NCBI GenBank assembly: GCA_016715075.1
Contig: JADKBK010000013.1
Span: forward strand, 1-64,000
From: Bacteroidales bacterium
GTDB taxonomy: Bacteria; Bacteroidota; Bacteroidia; Bacteroidales; VadinHA17
Direction of reading: 5' to 3'
Length of the DNA stretch: 64,000 nucleotides
In this document: positions 1 through 8,854 of the stretch, piece by piece
How positions within the stretch are numbered: the first letter of the stretch is position 1
Layout of the letters: each line of letters opens with the position of its first letter
Notes under the pieces: generated by a model
What the model was told of the DNA's origin: nothing
Databases searched by the model: none
Seen by the model: the letters and a program-made list of their open reading frames with translations, nothing else
Position numbers and translations under genes: made by a program

Positions 1-2
1 CA

Positions 3-1373
3 TGGTCAACATTCCTGCTAAGAAATTTACTGTCAAATGCCGATTTTAAAAACCGTTTTATACAACGCTATGCCTTTTATCTGAACACTACATTCAGGCC
101 CGACCATCTTGGAAGTATTGTACAAAAATTCAGGGAGACACTTGAACCAGAGATTCCCAGGCATATAGCCAGATGGGGAGGTCAACTGGATCCTGATTTT
201 AATGAACCATGGACCATATCTCCCACTTTCAGTTCCCTGGAACAATGGCTTGGAAATGTTAACTACATACTGGATTTTATTAGTGAGCGACCAGGAAATG
301 CAATTAATCATATAAAGAGCAAATTCGGACTTACAGGAATGGCTGCGTTGAAAATAAAAACTAATCTGACAGCTGCAGGAACAGTGTTGATCTATGACAG
401 AAAGGTGACTCTGCCGGATTTCAATGGTAACTTCTTTAAAGATGTGCCTTTATCAGTGAAAGCTTATCCAAATCCGGGCTACAAATTTTTACGCTGGGAA
501 TTTTCAGGATCAGGATCAGATCCATCTACTGAAATTATTTTTTCGATGGAGAGCGACAAGGAGATTACAGCTGTATTTGAGAAAAGCCCGGAGAATGAGC
601 CTTACCTGATTATTAATGAAATAAATTACAACTCATCTCCCGATTTTAACACAGGAGACTGGATTGAGATTTTTAATTACTCTGGTAATACACTTGATCT
701 TTCAGGGTGGAAACTGAAAGACAGCAATGATAAAAATGTCTTTATTTTCCCTATGGGGACAGAAATTCAATCAAAAAGATATCTGACGATTTGCGAAGAC
801 ATCGCTATATTCCGGTCTGGATTTCCTCATGCATATGACTATATGGGAAATACCGGCTTCGGTCTCAAAAACGAAGGTGAAGTAATCAACCTGTATAACT
901 CTGATAATGTACTTATTGACTCTGTGCATTATGGCAATTCGAACCCATGGCCTGAGCTGGCCAATGGCGGAGGATATTCACTAATTTTAAAATCACCTGA
1001 ACTTGACAATGATCTGCCTGAAAACTGGGCTCCATTTTTCAACGGATCTCCCGGCAGAAATAATAATGAAGTTACCGGAATTCCGGAAATCCCGGATAAT
1101 GAGATGTGGCAGCATAAAATAGATCAGAATTATCCTAATCCCTGCTCATCAGTAACAACTTTATCATACACTTTAAAATCACAGGGATATGTAAGCATAA
1201 AAGTATTTGATATTTCAGGCAATGAGGTCCTGACAGTGGTCAGTGAAGATCAGTCACCTGATTTATACTCAGTTACACTCAATGTGACATCATTGAGAAA
1301 TGGAATGTATTTTTATTCCATGAAGGTGAATAACATATTAACCGGAGTAAGAAAATTTGTTGTGGCACATTGA
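3..1373 (+). CDS. CotH kinase-family secreted protein with lamin-tail domain and T9SS sorting domain (5' partial)
   Basis: The reading frame is open from base 3, so the gene begins upstream of the window; the ATG at 339 is internal. The visible 456 residues start with the end of a CotH-type kinase-like domain (ADFKNRF, a conserved PEIPRHIARWGG-type segment, then LDFISERP). Next comes an InlB-type repeat (about 113-195, GYKFLRWEF ... ITAVFE), a lamin-tail domain (about 205-330, LIINEINYN ... WIEIFNYSG ... GWKL) and a C-terminal type IX secretion signal (about 376-456, with YPNPC). CotH proteins are secreted or surface proteins, some with protein-kinase activity; no catalytic centre can be checked here because the N-terminus is missing. 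The sorting domain implies export through T9SS and attachment to the cell surface or release. Followed 17 bases later by the DUF1638 gene on the same strand. Confidence 0.88.
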   Translation, partial: WSTFLLRNLLSNADFKNRFIQRYAFYLNTTFRPDHLGSIVQKFRETLEPEIPRHIARWGGQLDPDFNEPWTISPTFSSLEQWLGNVNYILDFISERPGNAINHIKSKFGLTGMAALKIKTNLTAAGTVLIYDRKVTLPDFNGNFFKDVPLSVKAYPNPGYKFLRWEFSGSGSDPSTEIIFSMESDKEITAVFEKSPENEPYLIINEINYNSSPDFNTGDWIEIFNYSGNTLDLSGWKLKDSNDKNVFIFPMGTEIQSKRYLTICEDIAIFRSGFPHAYDYMGNTGFGLKNEGEVINLYNSDNVLIDSVHYGNSNPWPELANGGGYSLILKSPELDNDLPENWAPFFNGSPGRNNNEVTGIPEIPDNEMWQHKIDQNYPNPCSSVTTLSYTLKSQGYVSIKVFDISGNEVLTVVSEDQSPDLYSVTLNVTSLRNGMYFYSMKVNNILTGVRKFVVAH

Positions 1374-1390
1374 GATTATTTAATTAAATT

Positions 1391-2113
1391 ATGGCAAAAT
1401 ACTATTATATCGGTTGTCACGTGTTGTGGAGAGAAGTATGCCACTATATTTCTGTTTCAAAAAATTATTTCGATATAAAATTCTTTGACTGGGGTCTGCA
1501 CTGCTACCCCGATGATCTTCGCAGCTCGCTTCAGAATGCAATAGATAGTGTGACAAAGGATTATGATGCAATATTGGTGGGTTACGGACTTTGCAGTAAT
1601 GGCATCGCGGGGATTAAATCCAATAAAAACAGGTTAGTTGTGGTGCGGGGACATGATTGTATAACTCATATGATGGGTTCAAAGGAAAGGTACAGGGAGT
1701 ACTTTGATAAGAACCCTGGGACATACTGGTATTCACCCGGCTGGATTGAAGATCATCTTGAACCTGGGCAAGAGAGGTATGAACAGCTGCATCGAAGTTA
1801 TGTTGAGACTTTTGGTGAGGAAAATGCAGACTACTTAATGGAAATTGAACAAGACTGGTTTAGAAAGTATTCAAATGCTGCCTATATAGATTTAAATATT
1901 GGTGACAATGAACGTTTTAAAAAATACACAAGGGAGTGTGCAGACTGGCTGAAATGGAAGTACGATGAATTAAAAGGTGATCCGGCTTTATTATTAAACT
2001 TCCTGGATGGAAACTGGACTGATAACAGCAAGTATTTAATCGTCGAGTCAGGCTACATTATACAGCCTTCATATGACAGCTTAATTATTGAAGCTGTAAA
2101 AGCCGAAGATTAA
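1391..2113 (+). CDS. DUF1638 domain-containing protein
   Basis: A 240-residue soluble protein without a signal peptide. The segment YDAILVGYGLCSNG (about 58-71) followed by VVVRGHDCITHMMGS matches the conserved core of DUF1638, with cysteine and histidine residues that could bind a metal or thiol ligand. DUF1638 proteins are often encoded beside corrinoid-dependent methyltransferases, but no methyltransferase or corrinoid protein is adjacent here; the only cobalamin-related gene in the window is the adenosyltransferase near 16.4 kb. The gene follows the CotH-like gene closely and precedes an exported FAD oxidoreductase by 92 bases. The biochemical function is unknown. Confidence 0.75.
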   Translation: MAKYYYIGCHVLWREVCHYISVSKNYFDIKFFDWGLHCYPDDLRSSLQNAIDSVTKDYDAILVGYGLCSNGIAGIKSNKNRLVVVRGHDCITHMMGSKERYREYFDKNPGTYWYSPGWIEDHLEPGQERYEQLHRSYVETFGEENADYLMEIEQDWFRKYSNAAYIDLNIGDNERFKKYTRECADWLKWKYDELKGDPALLLNFLDGNWTDNSKYLIVESGYIIQPSYDSLIIEAVKAED

Positions 2114-2205
2114 CCTTCCTGTGCGGACACCACAACAGGAGTCGATTGTTGTTTTTGATAATAAATAACCGTTAAGATCTATTTAACTGATATAGTAACA
2201 GATAA

Positions 2206-4101
2206 ATGAAAAATAACAGACGTACTTTTATTAAGGCCATGGGACTTGGTTCTGGTGCTTTAATGATAAATCCTCTTAACTCTTTGAATGACCGGGAAAA
2301 TGGAATTGTGGAGATTGATAAAGATGTCACGGTTTTCGCAAGGCGACAGATTGAGACTGAGATTTTAATTGCGGGAGGCGGGATGTCAGGTGTATGTGCT
2401 GCTCTGGCTGCTGCCAGAAACGGAAACAAAGTAGTTTTGATACAGAACCGATCAAGGCTTGGCGGCAATGCCAGCAGTGAGATAAGGATGCATATTTGTG
2501 GTGCGACAGCATTGAATCAGGTCTGGAGGGAAACTGGCATACTTGAAGAGCTTATGCTGACTGAATCTGTAACGAATCCGCAGGTTTCTCATGAAATGCT
2601 TGATTATGTTCTTTATGATAAGGTATTCTCTGAAAAGAATATAACATTATTGCTTGACACAATTGTTTTCGATGTACAAACAGTGGAGAGGGAAATACTT
2701 TCAGTAAAAGCTATCTGCTCTCAGACAGAAGAGCTTTATGATGTATCGGCAAAATGTTTTGCAGACTGTACCGGCGACGGCACCCTGGCTGCACTTGCAG
2801 GAGCTGAATTTATGAGCGGCAGGGAAGCTCGTGAAAAATGGGGAGAATCGCTTGGACAGGATAAGCCTGATGATATAACAATGGGTAACAGTTTGCTTTT
2901 CCAGGCAAGGAAACACGACAAAGTAATGCCTTTTATTGCTCCCTCCTGGGCCAGAAAATATACTGCCGCCGACTTTGTACACCGGAAAATAAACTCTTAT
3001 GAATATGGATACTGGTGGCTGGAACTGGGAGGTGTTGACAATATAATAAATGACGGACAGCGTATAAGAAACGATCTTATGGCAGTTGTTTTTGGTGTGT
3101 GGGACTATATAAAAAACTCAGGCGACCACCCCGGTTCAGCCAATTGGGCACTCTCATGGTTTGGCATGATACCCGGAAAGAGGGAAAGCCGTCGGATTAC
3201 AGGAGATTATATTATAATACAGAAGGATATCCTTGCAGCCAATCTGTTCGATGACAGGGTAGCATACGGAGGCTGGCCTCTTGATGATCATCTTCCGAGG
3301 GGCATGGATGATACATCTGAGAGCCCCTTCAGATCGATCCCGTTAAGAGCTCCTTACTCAATTCCGCTAAGATCCCTCTACAGTAAGAGCTTTGACAATC
3401 TTTTTATGGCAGGAAGGAATATCAGCGGTTCACATGTTGCACTTTCATCAACCCGTGTTATGGCAACCTGTGCCACACAGGGTCAGGCCATCGGAACTGC
3501 TATGAATTACTGCCTGAAAGAATCAGTCACCCCCTCAGCTCTCAGTTCGGATAAGACCCATTTGCAGAGGCTTCAACAGATCCTCCTTCGACAGGATCAG
3601 GCATTGCTGGGAATTCAGAATGAAGATGATAAGGATATGGCCCGATCTGCTCAGATTAAAGCTTCGGGGGAAACCAGTAATGGACCTGCATCAAGCGTGA
3701 TTGATGGTTATAACAGGAATGTACTGGATGGCAGGAGCCATCAGTGGCAGGCCGATATGAAGGATAATGGCGCCTGGATTGAACTCAGCTGGATCAAAAG
3801 TCAGAAAATCGGAATTATTGAACTGACATTCGACACCGGACTGAACAGGTTCCTGCGCCTGTCACCTGAATTGTCTGTCTTTCAGGATCAGATCAGGGGA
3901 CCACAGCCCGAAACAGTTTCTGACTATAAAATTGAGGTTAAATACAAGGGCAGTCTTGTATTTGAAAAGCAGTGCACCGGCAATTTCCTCCGGAAAGTTG
4001 TTCATACTTTTCCGGATGTTGAAGCAGATTCCATTCGTATAACCGTGCAAAAAACAAATGGTGATGAACTGGCAAGGATTTTTGAGGTAAGGTGCTATTA
4101 A
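2206..4101 (+). CDS. Tat-exported FAD-dependent oxidoreductase
   Basis: A 631-residue protein beginning with a twin-arginine signal (NNRRTFIK, then a short hydrophobic stretch). A dinucleotide-binding GGGMSG motif lies at about residues 57-62, followed by the LGGNASSEIR region typical of the FAD_oxidored (PF12831) family, which acts on sugars or organic acids and is common next to glycoside hydrolases. The FAD part ends near residue 450. The C-terminal 140 residues (about 485-631: SGETSNGPASSVIDGYNR ... WIELSW ... DYKIEV) look like an F5/8-type discoidin carbohydrate-binding fold. The Tat signal suits a protein exported after FAD is inserted. The GH78-type glycosidase downstream suggests oxidation of sugar breakdown products, but the substrate is not known. 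Confidence 0.82.
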   Translation: MKNNRRTFIKAMGLGSGALMINPLNSLNDRENGIVEIDKDVTVFARRQIETEILIAGGGMSGVCAALAAARNGNKVVLIQNRSRLGGNASSEIRMHICGATALNQVWRETGILEELMLTESVTNPQVSHEMLDYVLYDKVFSEKNITLLLDTIVFDVQTVEREILSVKAICSQTEELYDVSAKCFADCTGDGTLAALAGAEFMSGREAREKWGESLGQDKPDDITMGNSLLFQARKHDKVMPFIAPSWARKYTAADFVHRKINSYEYGYWWLELGGVDNIINDGQRIRNDLMAVVFGVWDYIKNSGDHPGSANWALSWFGMIPGKRESRRITGDYIIIQKDILAANLFDDRVAYGGWPLDDHLPRGMDDTSESPFRSIPLRAPYSIPLRSLYSKSFDNLFMAGRNISGSHVALSSTRVMATCATQGQAIGTAMNYCLKESVTPSALSSDKTHLQRLQQILLRQDQALLGIQNEDDKDMARSAQIKASGETSNGPASSVIDGYNRNVLDGRSHQWQADMKDNGAWIELSWIKSQKIGIIELTFDTGLNRFLRLSPELSVFQDQIRGPQPETVSDYKIEVKYKGSLVFEKQCTGNFLRKVVHTFPDVEADSIRITVQKTNGDELARIFEVRCY

Positions 4102-4251
4102 AGGGCGCAGGGCGCAGGGCGCAGGGCACAGGGCACAGGGCGCAGGGCACAGGGCGCAGGGCACAGGGCGCAGGGTGCAGGGCAGGGCACAGGGCGCAGG
4201 GCACAGGGCACAGGGCGCAGGGCAGGGCACAGGGCGCAGGGCGCAGGGCGC
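4102..4251 (+). repeat. GGG-rich heptamer tandem array (AGGGCRC)n
   Basis: Starting directly after the stop codon of the FAD oxidoreductase there are 22 head-to-tail units of agggcgc or agggcac (one agggtgc). Twenty units are 7 bases long and two are shortened to the 5 bases agggc. Every unit carries a GGG run spaced by 4 bases, so the + strand fits the G-quadruplex pattern many times over. GC content is far above the flanking genes. Because 7 is not a multiple of 3, all frames stay open through it and produce spurious Ala/Gln/Gly/Arg-rich or Ala/Pro/Cys-rich ORFs on both strands. The array lies in the 119-269 bases before the glycosidase start codon, so it would be in that gene's leader or in a read-through mRNA. 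Confidence 0.95.
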
Positions 4252-4370
4252 TGGTATTAAAATGGAAGAAGATAACAAACCAGAGTATTCAGAAGGATCA
4301 TAATTTATTTATTATCACAAAAAATGGTCTGTTGACCGGAGATATTATAAAACCTAATGGAAAGATAGTA

Positions 4371-6776
4371 ATGAAGCGAAGAAAACTTTTATTTATCATT
4401 TTACTCGTATGCGCAGGTGTATCTGCCCAGGAGAATCTAATCAATGAAAATACGAATGTCTGGAATGATCTCAATCATGCCTGGAAATCGTGGTGGATAT
4501 CGCATCCCTCAGCCCCGCTTTTGGAATATGGGGTCTTCAATTACCGGAAATCTTTTGAAATGAATGATGTTCCAAACACATTTATTGTTCATGTCTCGGC
4601 AGACAACCGTTACAGACTGTTTGTTAACGGATCGTTCATCTGCGAAGGTCCTGTTAAAAGTGATTTTCTCCACTGGAATTATGAATCAGTGGATATAGCG
4701 CCATATCTGCAGAAAGGCAGGAATGTCATCTCCGCCCAGGTGTACAATTTTGGCAATTACAGGCAGCCGTCACAATTCACAAGGTACACAGCTTTTATCC
4801 TGCAGGGAGATTTGCCTGAACATTACCTTGTAAATACAAATGAAACATGGAAAGTATATCATAACACTGCTTATTCTCCTATTTTAATCACCGAGCAGAT
4901 GGCTCATGGGTTTTACGTTACAGGGCCCTGCGACAGCATTAATGGTGCTTTGTATCCATGGGGATGGGAAAAACCGGAATTCGATGATTCAGGCTGGCCT
5001 CAGGCCAAAGGTTTTGTGCAGGACAGGGGAACCGGAAGAGGATACATTCATGGGACACCATGGTCGCTGATAAAAAGGTCTGTTCCCTTTATGGAGCAGA
5101 AAAAAGAACGGATAGCCACTATCGCCAGATCCTCGGGAATTAAACCGGATGATGGCTTTTTAAAAGGCACTGTACCACTCTCCATTCGTCAGAATACAAA
5201 TACCGTTATCCTCCTTGATAACAAAATCCTGTCTGTTGGCTATCCTGAAATATTAATAAGCGGAGGAAAAAAATCAAGGATAAAAATAATATACAGTGAG
5301 GCGCTCTTCGATCAAAAAGGAATAAAAGGAAACAGGAATCAGATTGAGGGTAAAACTATTTCAGGCGCTTATGATGTATTTATTTCAGATGGCTCCGCTA
5401 AAAGAGTCTACAGACCATTGTGTCTCAGAACATTCAGATTCATACAAATGGAGATACAAACTGCAGACGAACCGCTGGTAATAAATGATTATTACAATAT
5501 TTCCACAACATACCCATTAAAAGAAAATGCTGTTTTCAAATGTGTACCTGATACGGCAAGATTATCAGAGATCTGGAATGCCGGATGGCGTACAGCACGG
5601 CTGTGCGCAAATGAAACTTACTGGGACTGCCCCTATTATGAGCAGCTTCAGTATGTTGGCGATACCCGTATACAGTCATTAATATCGCTCTATGTTTCCG
5701 GTGATGACAGGCTTATGAGAAATGCTCTAGTCCAGATTAATAATTCAGTAATACCGGAAGGTCTTACATTTTGCAGGGCACCATCACAGATTCAGGCTAT
5801 TATACCACCTTTTTCCCTTATCTGGGTATCAATGGTACATGATTACCATATGCACCGCAATGACAGTGCTTTCCTGAGACAATTCCTGCCAAATATCCGT
5901 TCAGTTTTATCCTGGTACGAAGACAGGCTTCAGAAAAATGGTTTGCTGGGGCCACTAGACTGGTGGCAGTTTAGCGATTGGACGGATGAATTTCCAAATG
6001 GTGTTCCTCCGGGAGCCGAAACCGGCAATTCAGCTTTATTGTCACTTACATATGCCTATACCCTTCAGCGGGCAGCAGATCTGTTCAGCTTTTATGGTTA
6101 CAGTTATGAGGCAGAAAAATACAGCGAGAGAGCCGAAATGATCAAAAAAGGAGTTCTGACATCATGTTACGACATGAAAAAAAAGCTGTTCGCCGAAACA
6201 CCTGATAAAAAAATATTCTCGCAGCATACAAATATTATGGCCGTTCTTACCGACCTGGTTCCTGCCATTCAGCAACAGGAGATAATGAAATTGATCCAGG
6301 CGGACAAATCTCTTATCAGGTGTTCAATATACTACAAATTTTACATGATGAGGGCTCTGAACAAATCAGGACTTGGAGACACATATATCAGCCAGCTTAA
6401 AGTATGGCAGGATATGCTTGATCTTGGTCTTTCCACTTTTCCGGAAACAGAACCAGACTCAAAATCAATTGTCGGAGCAAGATCCGACTGTCATGCCTGG
6501 AGTGCAAGCGTATGCTATGATTTCCTTTCAATTATCTGTGGAATTAATCCTGCTGAACATGGGTTCAGATCAGTTGAAATAAAACCGCAGCCTGGTTATC
6601 TTTCCCACATAAGAGGGAAAGTGCCCCATCCGCTGGGATATATCGAAGAAGAGCTGGATTTCGCGAAGGGAAATGTCAAGGGGGTCGTCACCTTACCCGT
6701 TGGTCTTACTGGCAAATTTATATGGAAAGGGAAAAATGTTCCTCTTATACCCGGGACCCAGAAAATAGATTTGTAA
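4371..6776 (+). CDS. GH78-type alpha-L-rhamnosidase-related glycosidase, secreted
   Basis: The start chosen is the ATG at 4371, because it is followed by a clean signal peptide (MKRRKLLFIILLVCAGVSAQ); an upstream in-frame extension runs through the heptamer array and is not credible. The 801-residue protein has an N-terminal beta-sandwich (about 25-240, with the SADNRYRLFVNG segment), a second beta domain, then an (alpha/alpha)6 barrel from about residue 390. The barrel has the GH78 hallmark ETYWDCPYYEQLQYVGD near residues 412-428, where acidic residues supply the general acid, and a later TFPETEP segment. The C-terminal beta domain contains the typical FRSVEIKPQPG. GH78 enzymes release L-rhamnose by inversion from plant and bacterial glycans. 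Its stop codon directly abuts the convergent recQ stop. Confidence 0.85.
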   Translation: MKRRKLLFIILLVCAGVSAQENLINENTNVWNDLNHAWKSWWISHPSAPLLEYGVFNYRKSFEMNDVPNTFIVHVSADNRYRLFVNGSFICEGPVKSDFLHWNYESVDIAPYLQKGRNVISAQVYNFGNYRQPSQFTRYTAFILQGDLPEHYLVNTNETWKVYHNTAYSPILITEQMAHGFYVTGPCDSINGALYPWGWEKPEFDDSGWPQAKGFVQDRGTGRGYIHGTPWSLIKRSVPFMEQKKERIATIARSSGIKPDDGFLKGTVPLSIRQNTNTVILLDNKILSVGYPEILISGGKKSRIKIIYSEALFDQKGIKGNRNQIEGKTISGAYDVFISDGSAKRVYRPLCLRTFRFIQMEIQTADEPLVINDYYNISTTYPLKENAVFKCVPDTARLSEIWNAGWRTARLCANETYWDCPYYEQLQYVGDTRIQSLISLYVSGDDRLMRNALVQINNSVIPEGLTFCRAPSQIQAIIPPFSLIWVSMVHDYHMHRNDSAFLRQFLPNIRSVLSWYEDRLQKNGLLGPLDWWQFSDWTDEFPNGVPPGAETGNSALLSLTYAYTLQRAADLFSFYGYSYEAEKYSERAEMIKKGVLTSCYDMKKKLFAETPDKKIFSQHTNIMAVLTDLVPAIQQQEIMKLIQADKSLIRCSIYYKFYMMRALNKSGLGDTYISQLKVWQDMLDLGLSTFPETEPDSKSIVGARSDCHAWSASVCYDFLSIICGINPAEHGFRSVEIKPQPGYLSHIRGKVPHPLGYIEEELDFAKGNVKGVVTLPVGLTGKFIWKGKNVPLIPGTQKIDL

Positions 6777-8686
6777 TTATGTACACCAGTGAAGTTTATG
6801 ATCGCTGTCAGGCTGGATCTTTTTATGGTCTAATAACCATCTGATAACCTTAATAACCTTCTCCTCAGGGCAGTCTAACAGTTTAACAAGTTCCTCTGCA
6901 TCGCGGTTTTCCTCAGCCAGAAGAGATTTTAGGCAGTCAAGGATAAGATCAAACTCATATTTGCTCAGGTCAAGTTCATTTCTTTCACGACATACATCGC
7001 AGATACCGCAACGGTCAGATTCCTCTCCGAAATAATCAAGGATGATAACTGACCTGCAACGATTCTCCGATTCGGCATAAAAGATCATTTTATCGAGCCT
7101 GATCTCATATTTCTCTTTCACATGGAGATAGTTATCAGGAGAGATCCAGAGTGCCTTGCGCTCTAACCTTTCTTCAGTGAAAATTGCCAATGCAGTCTTT
7201 TACCAGGAATGTAACGGATTATATTCAGAGAAGATAATTTAACAAGATATTTGTAGACAGTGTCACGCGTGGCAGCTGATTTTCTTGACAGGGCTTCCTC
7301 ATTGACAGCAACAAAATCGGTGAACATACCCGTATATGATCTCAGCAGAAGCTTAATGAATGAATCAAATGATTCATTAGCCACCTGAAATTTGTAAAGA
7401 TCATCCCTGCTCACGATAAAATGAACTCTTGAGGGATTATTTATCTCCTCAGTGAACTCCATGTATCCTTCACGCTGAAGAAACTGAAGGCTGTTGAATG
7501 TTTCGATTACCGGTAAACGGTATCTGGTTACAAAGTCCGACATATTAAAGTCAAAAACATTCTCTTTTCCTGCTCCCAAAGGCACCTGGAGATAGTTGCA
7601 CAGAGCTTCATAGGTATCTTTGATTTTCTCAACAGGCGGAAATTTCTTACGGGTGGAATCCTTTAGCCTGCTAATGTCGGCAGGTGAGATCAGCAGAACT
7701 GCGAATGATGGTTTGCCATCTCTTCCGGCACGGCCACTCTCCTGATAATAGTTTTCAATGGAATCCGGAATATCCCAGTGAATTACAAACCTTACATCTG
7801 ATTTATCAATCCCCAGTCCAAACGCATTGGTAGCCACTATTACCCTGGTGTCACCTGCGCTCCATGCTGACTGCTTTCTGTCTCGAAGCTCATCACTCAG
7901 ACCTGCGTGATAGAAATCAGCTCTCACACCATATGAAACAAGAAGTTCGGCAACCTCCTTGCATCGTTTCCTGCTCCTTACATACACAATGCCGCATCCA
8001 TTAATCTTTTTCATTGTTTTATTAAGATAGGCTGCCTTATCTTCGACTTTTCTGACCAGGTAAGAAATATTCTTTCTGCTGAAGCTTGTCCTGAGAACAT
8101 TCTCCTTACGGAATTCCAGCCTCTTCATGATATCTTTCACTACCTGGGGCGTTGCAGAGGCAGTCAGTGCCAGGAATGGGACCTTATCTGAAATATGGTC
8201 CCTGAGCCTTGCTATTTTCAGATAGGAAGGTCTGAAATCGTAGCCCCATTGTGAAATGCAGTGAGCTTCATCTATGGCAACCAGTGAAAGATTAAGCCTG
8301 GCAACCTTGCCCTGAAAAACTCTTGTGGAGATCCTCTCAGGTGATACATAAAGAAACTTATAATCACCGTAAATGGCATTCTCAAGTGCAATATCTATTT
8401 CTTCGGATGACATTCCGGAATGTATTGCTATTGATCTTATTTCTAAAGCATTAAGACGACTTACCTGATCCTTCATCAGAGAAATAAGCGGAGTGATGAC
8501 AAGACATATTCCTTCATGTACCATAGCCGGAACCTGAAAAGTAACAGACTTGCCACCCCCGGTAGGCATCAGGGCCAGGGTGTCATTACCCTCCGCCACG
8601 GAAGTGATAATCTCCTCCTGCAGTGGTCTGAAAGATGAGAAACCCCAGTATTTTGTCAGTATCTGCCTGTATGGCTCAATATTCAT
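6777..8686 (-). CDS. recQ: ATP-dependent DNA helicase RecQ (frame-disrupted)
   Basis: Two overlapping minus-strand frames together encode one RecQ helicase of about 636 residues. The upstream frame has Walker A (MPTGGGKS), the IDEAHCISQWG box, and helicase motifs ending with SGRAGRDG. The downstream frame begins in EERLERKALWIS and holds the C-terminal region with the zinc-type CGICDVC. The break is near 7193-7197: adding one base to the context aaaagactgc restores GKRTALAIFTEERL, the expected family sequence. The ATG at 8686 (MNIEPYRQIL) is chosen over the upstream in-frame codon at 8755, whose extra 23 residues run into a palindrome. RecQ unwinds DNA in recombinational repair. The break may be a sequence error or a real mutation. 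Confidence 0.85.
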
Positions 8687-8709
8687 CAACAGTAAATATG
8701 TAATGTCAT

Positions 8710-8737
8710 GTACAGACGTTGCATGCAACGTCCGTAC
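8710..8737. repeat. 28-bp imperfect palindrome, REP-like
   Basis: The core acgttgcatgcaacgt is a perfect 16-bp palindrome; the symmetry extends to 28 bp, gtac to gtac, with one mismatched pair. It lies between the divergent recQ and guaB genes. It resembles the short hairpins (gtagagacgttgcatgcaacgtctctac type) scattered in many bacterial genomes and thought to be mobilised by Y1 REP-type transposases. Only one copy was seen in this window. A regulatory operator for recQ or guaB is an alternative. Confidence 0.7.
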
Positions 8738-8854
8738 GTCATGCAAATGTAACAACTGTATTTCAATTTTTTATGAAGGTTAATTGAAAGAGAATATTAC
8801 AGGAGTTCTGATTTTTTTTGTAATTTGCGCCATCGAAATTTAAATTTTCAACCA

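Noticed and set aside
4102..4251. CRISPR array
   Set aside because: Units are 7 bases long and contiguous, without spacers.
3862..4278. Minus-strand Ala/Pro/Cys-rich proteins over the heptamer array
   Set aside because: The composition comes from the repeat itself, no start signal or homology is seen, and they overlap the conserved end of the FAD oxidoreductase.
4092..4370. N-terminal extension of the GH78-type protein through the repeat
   Set aside because: The ATG at 4371 gives a clear signal peptide; the extension is only repeat-derived.
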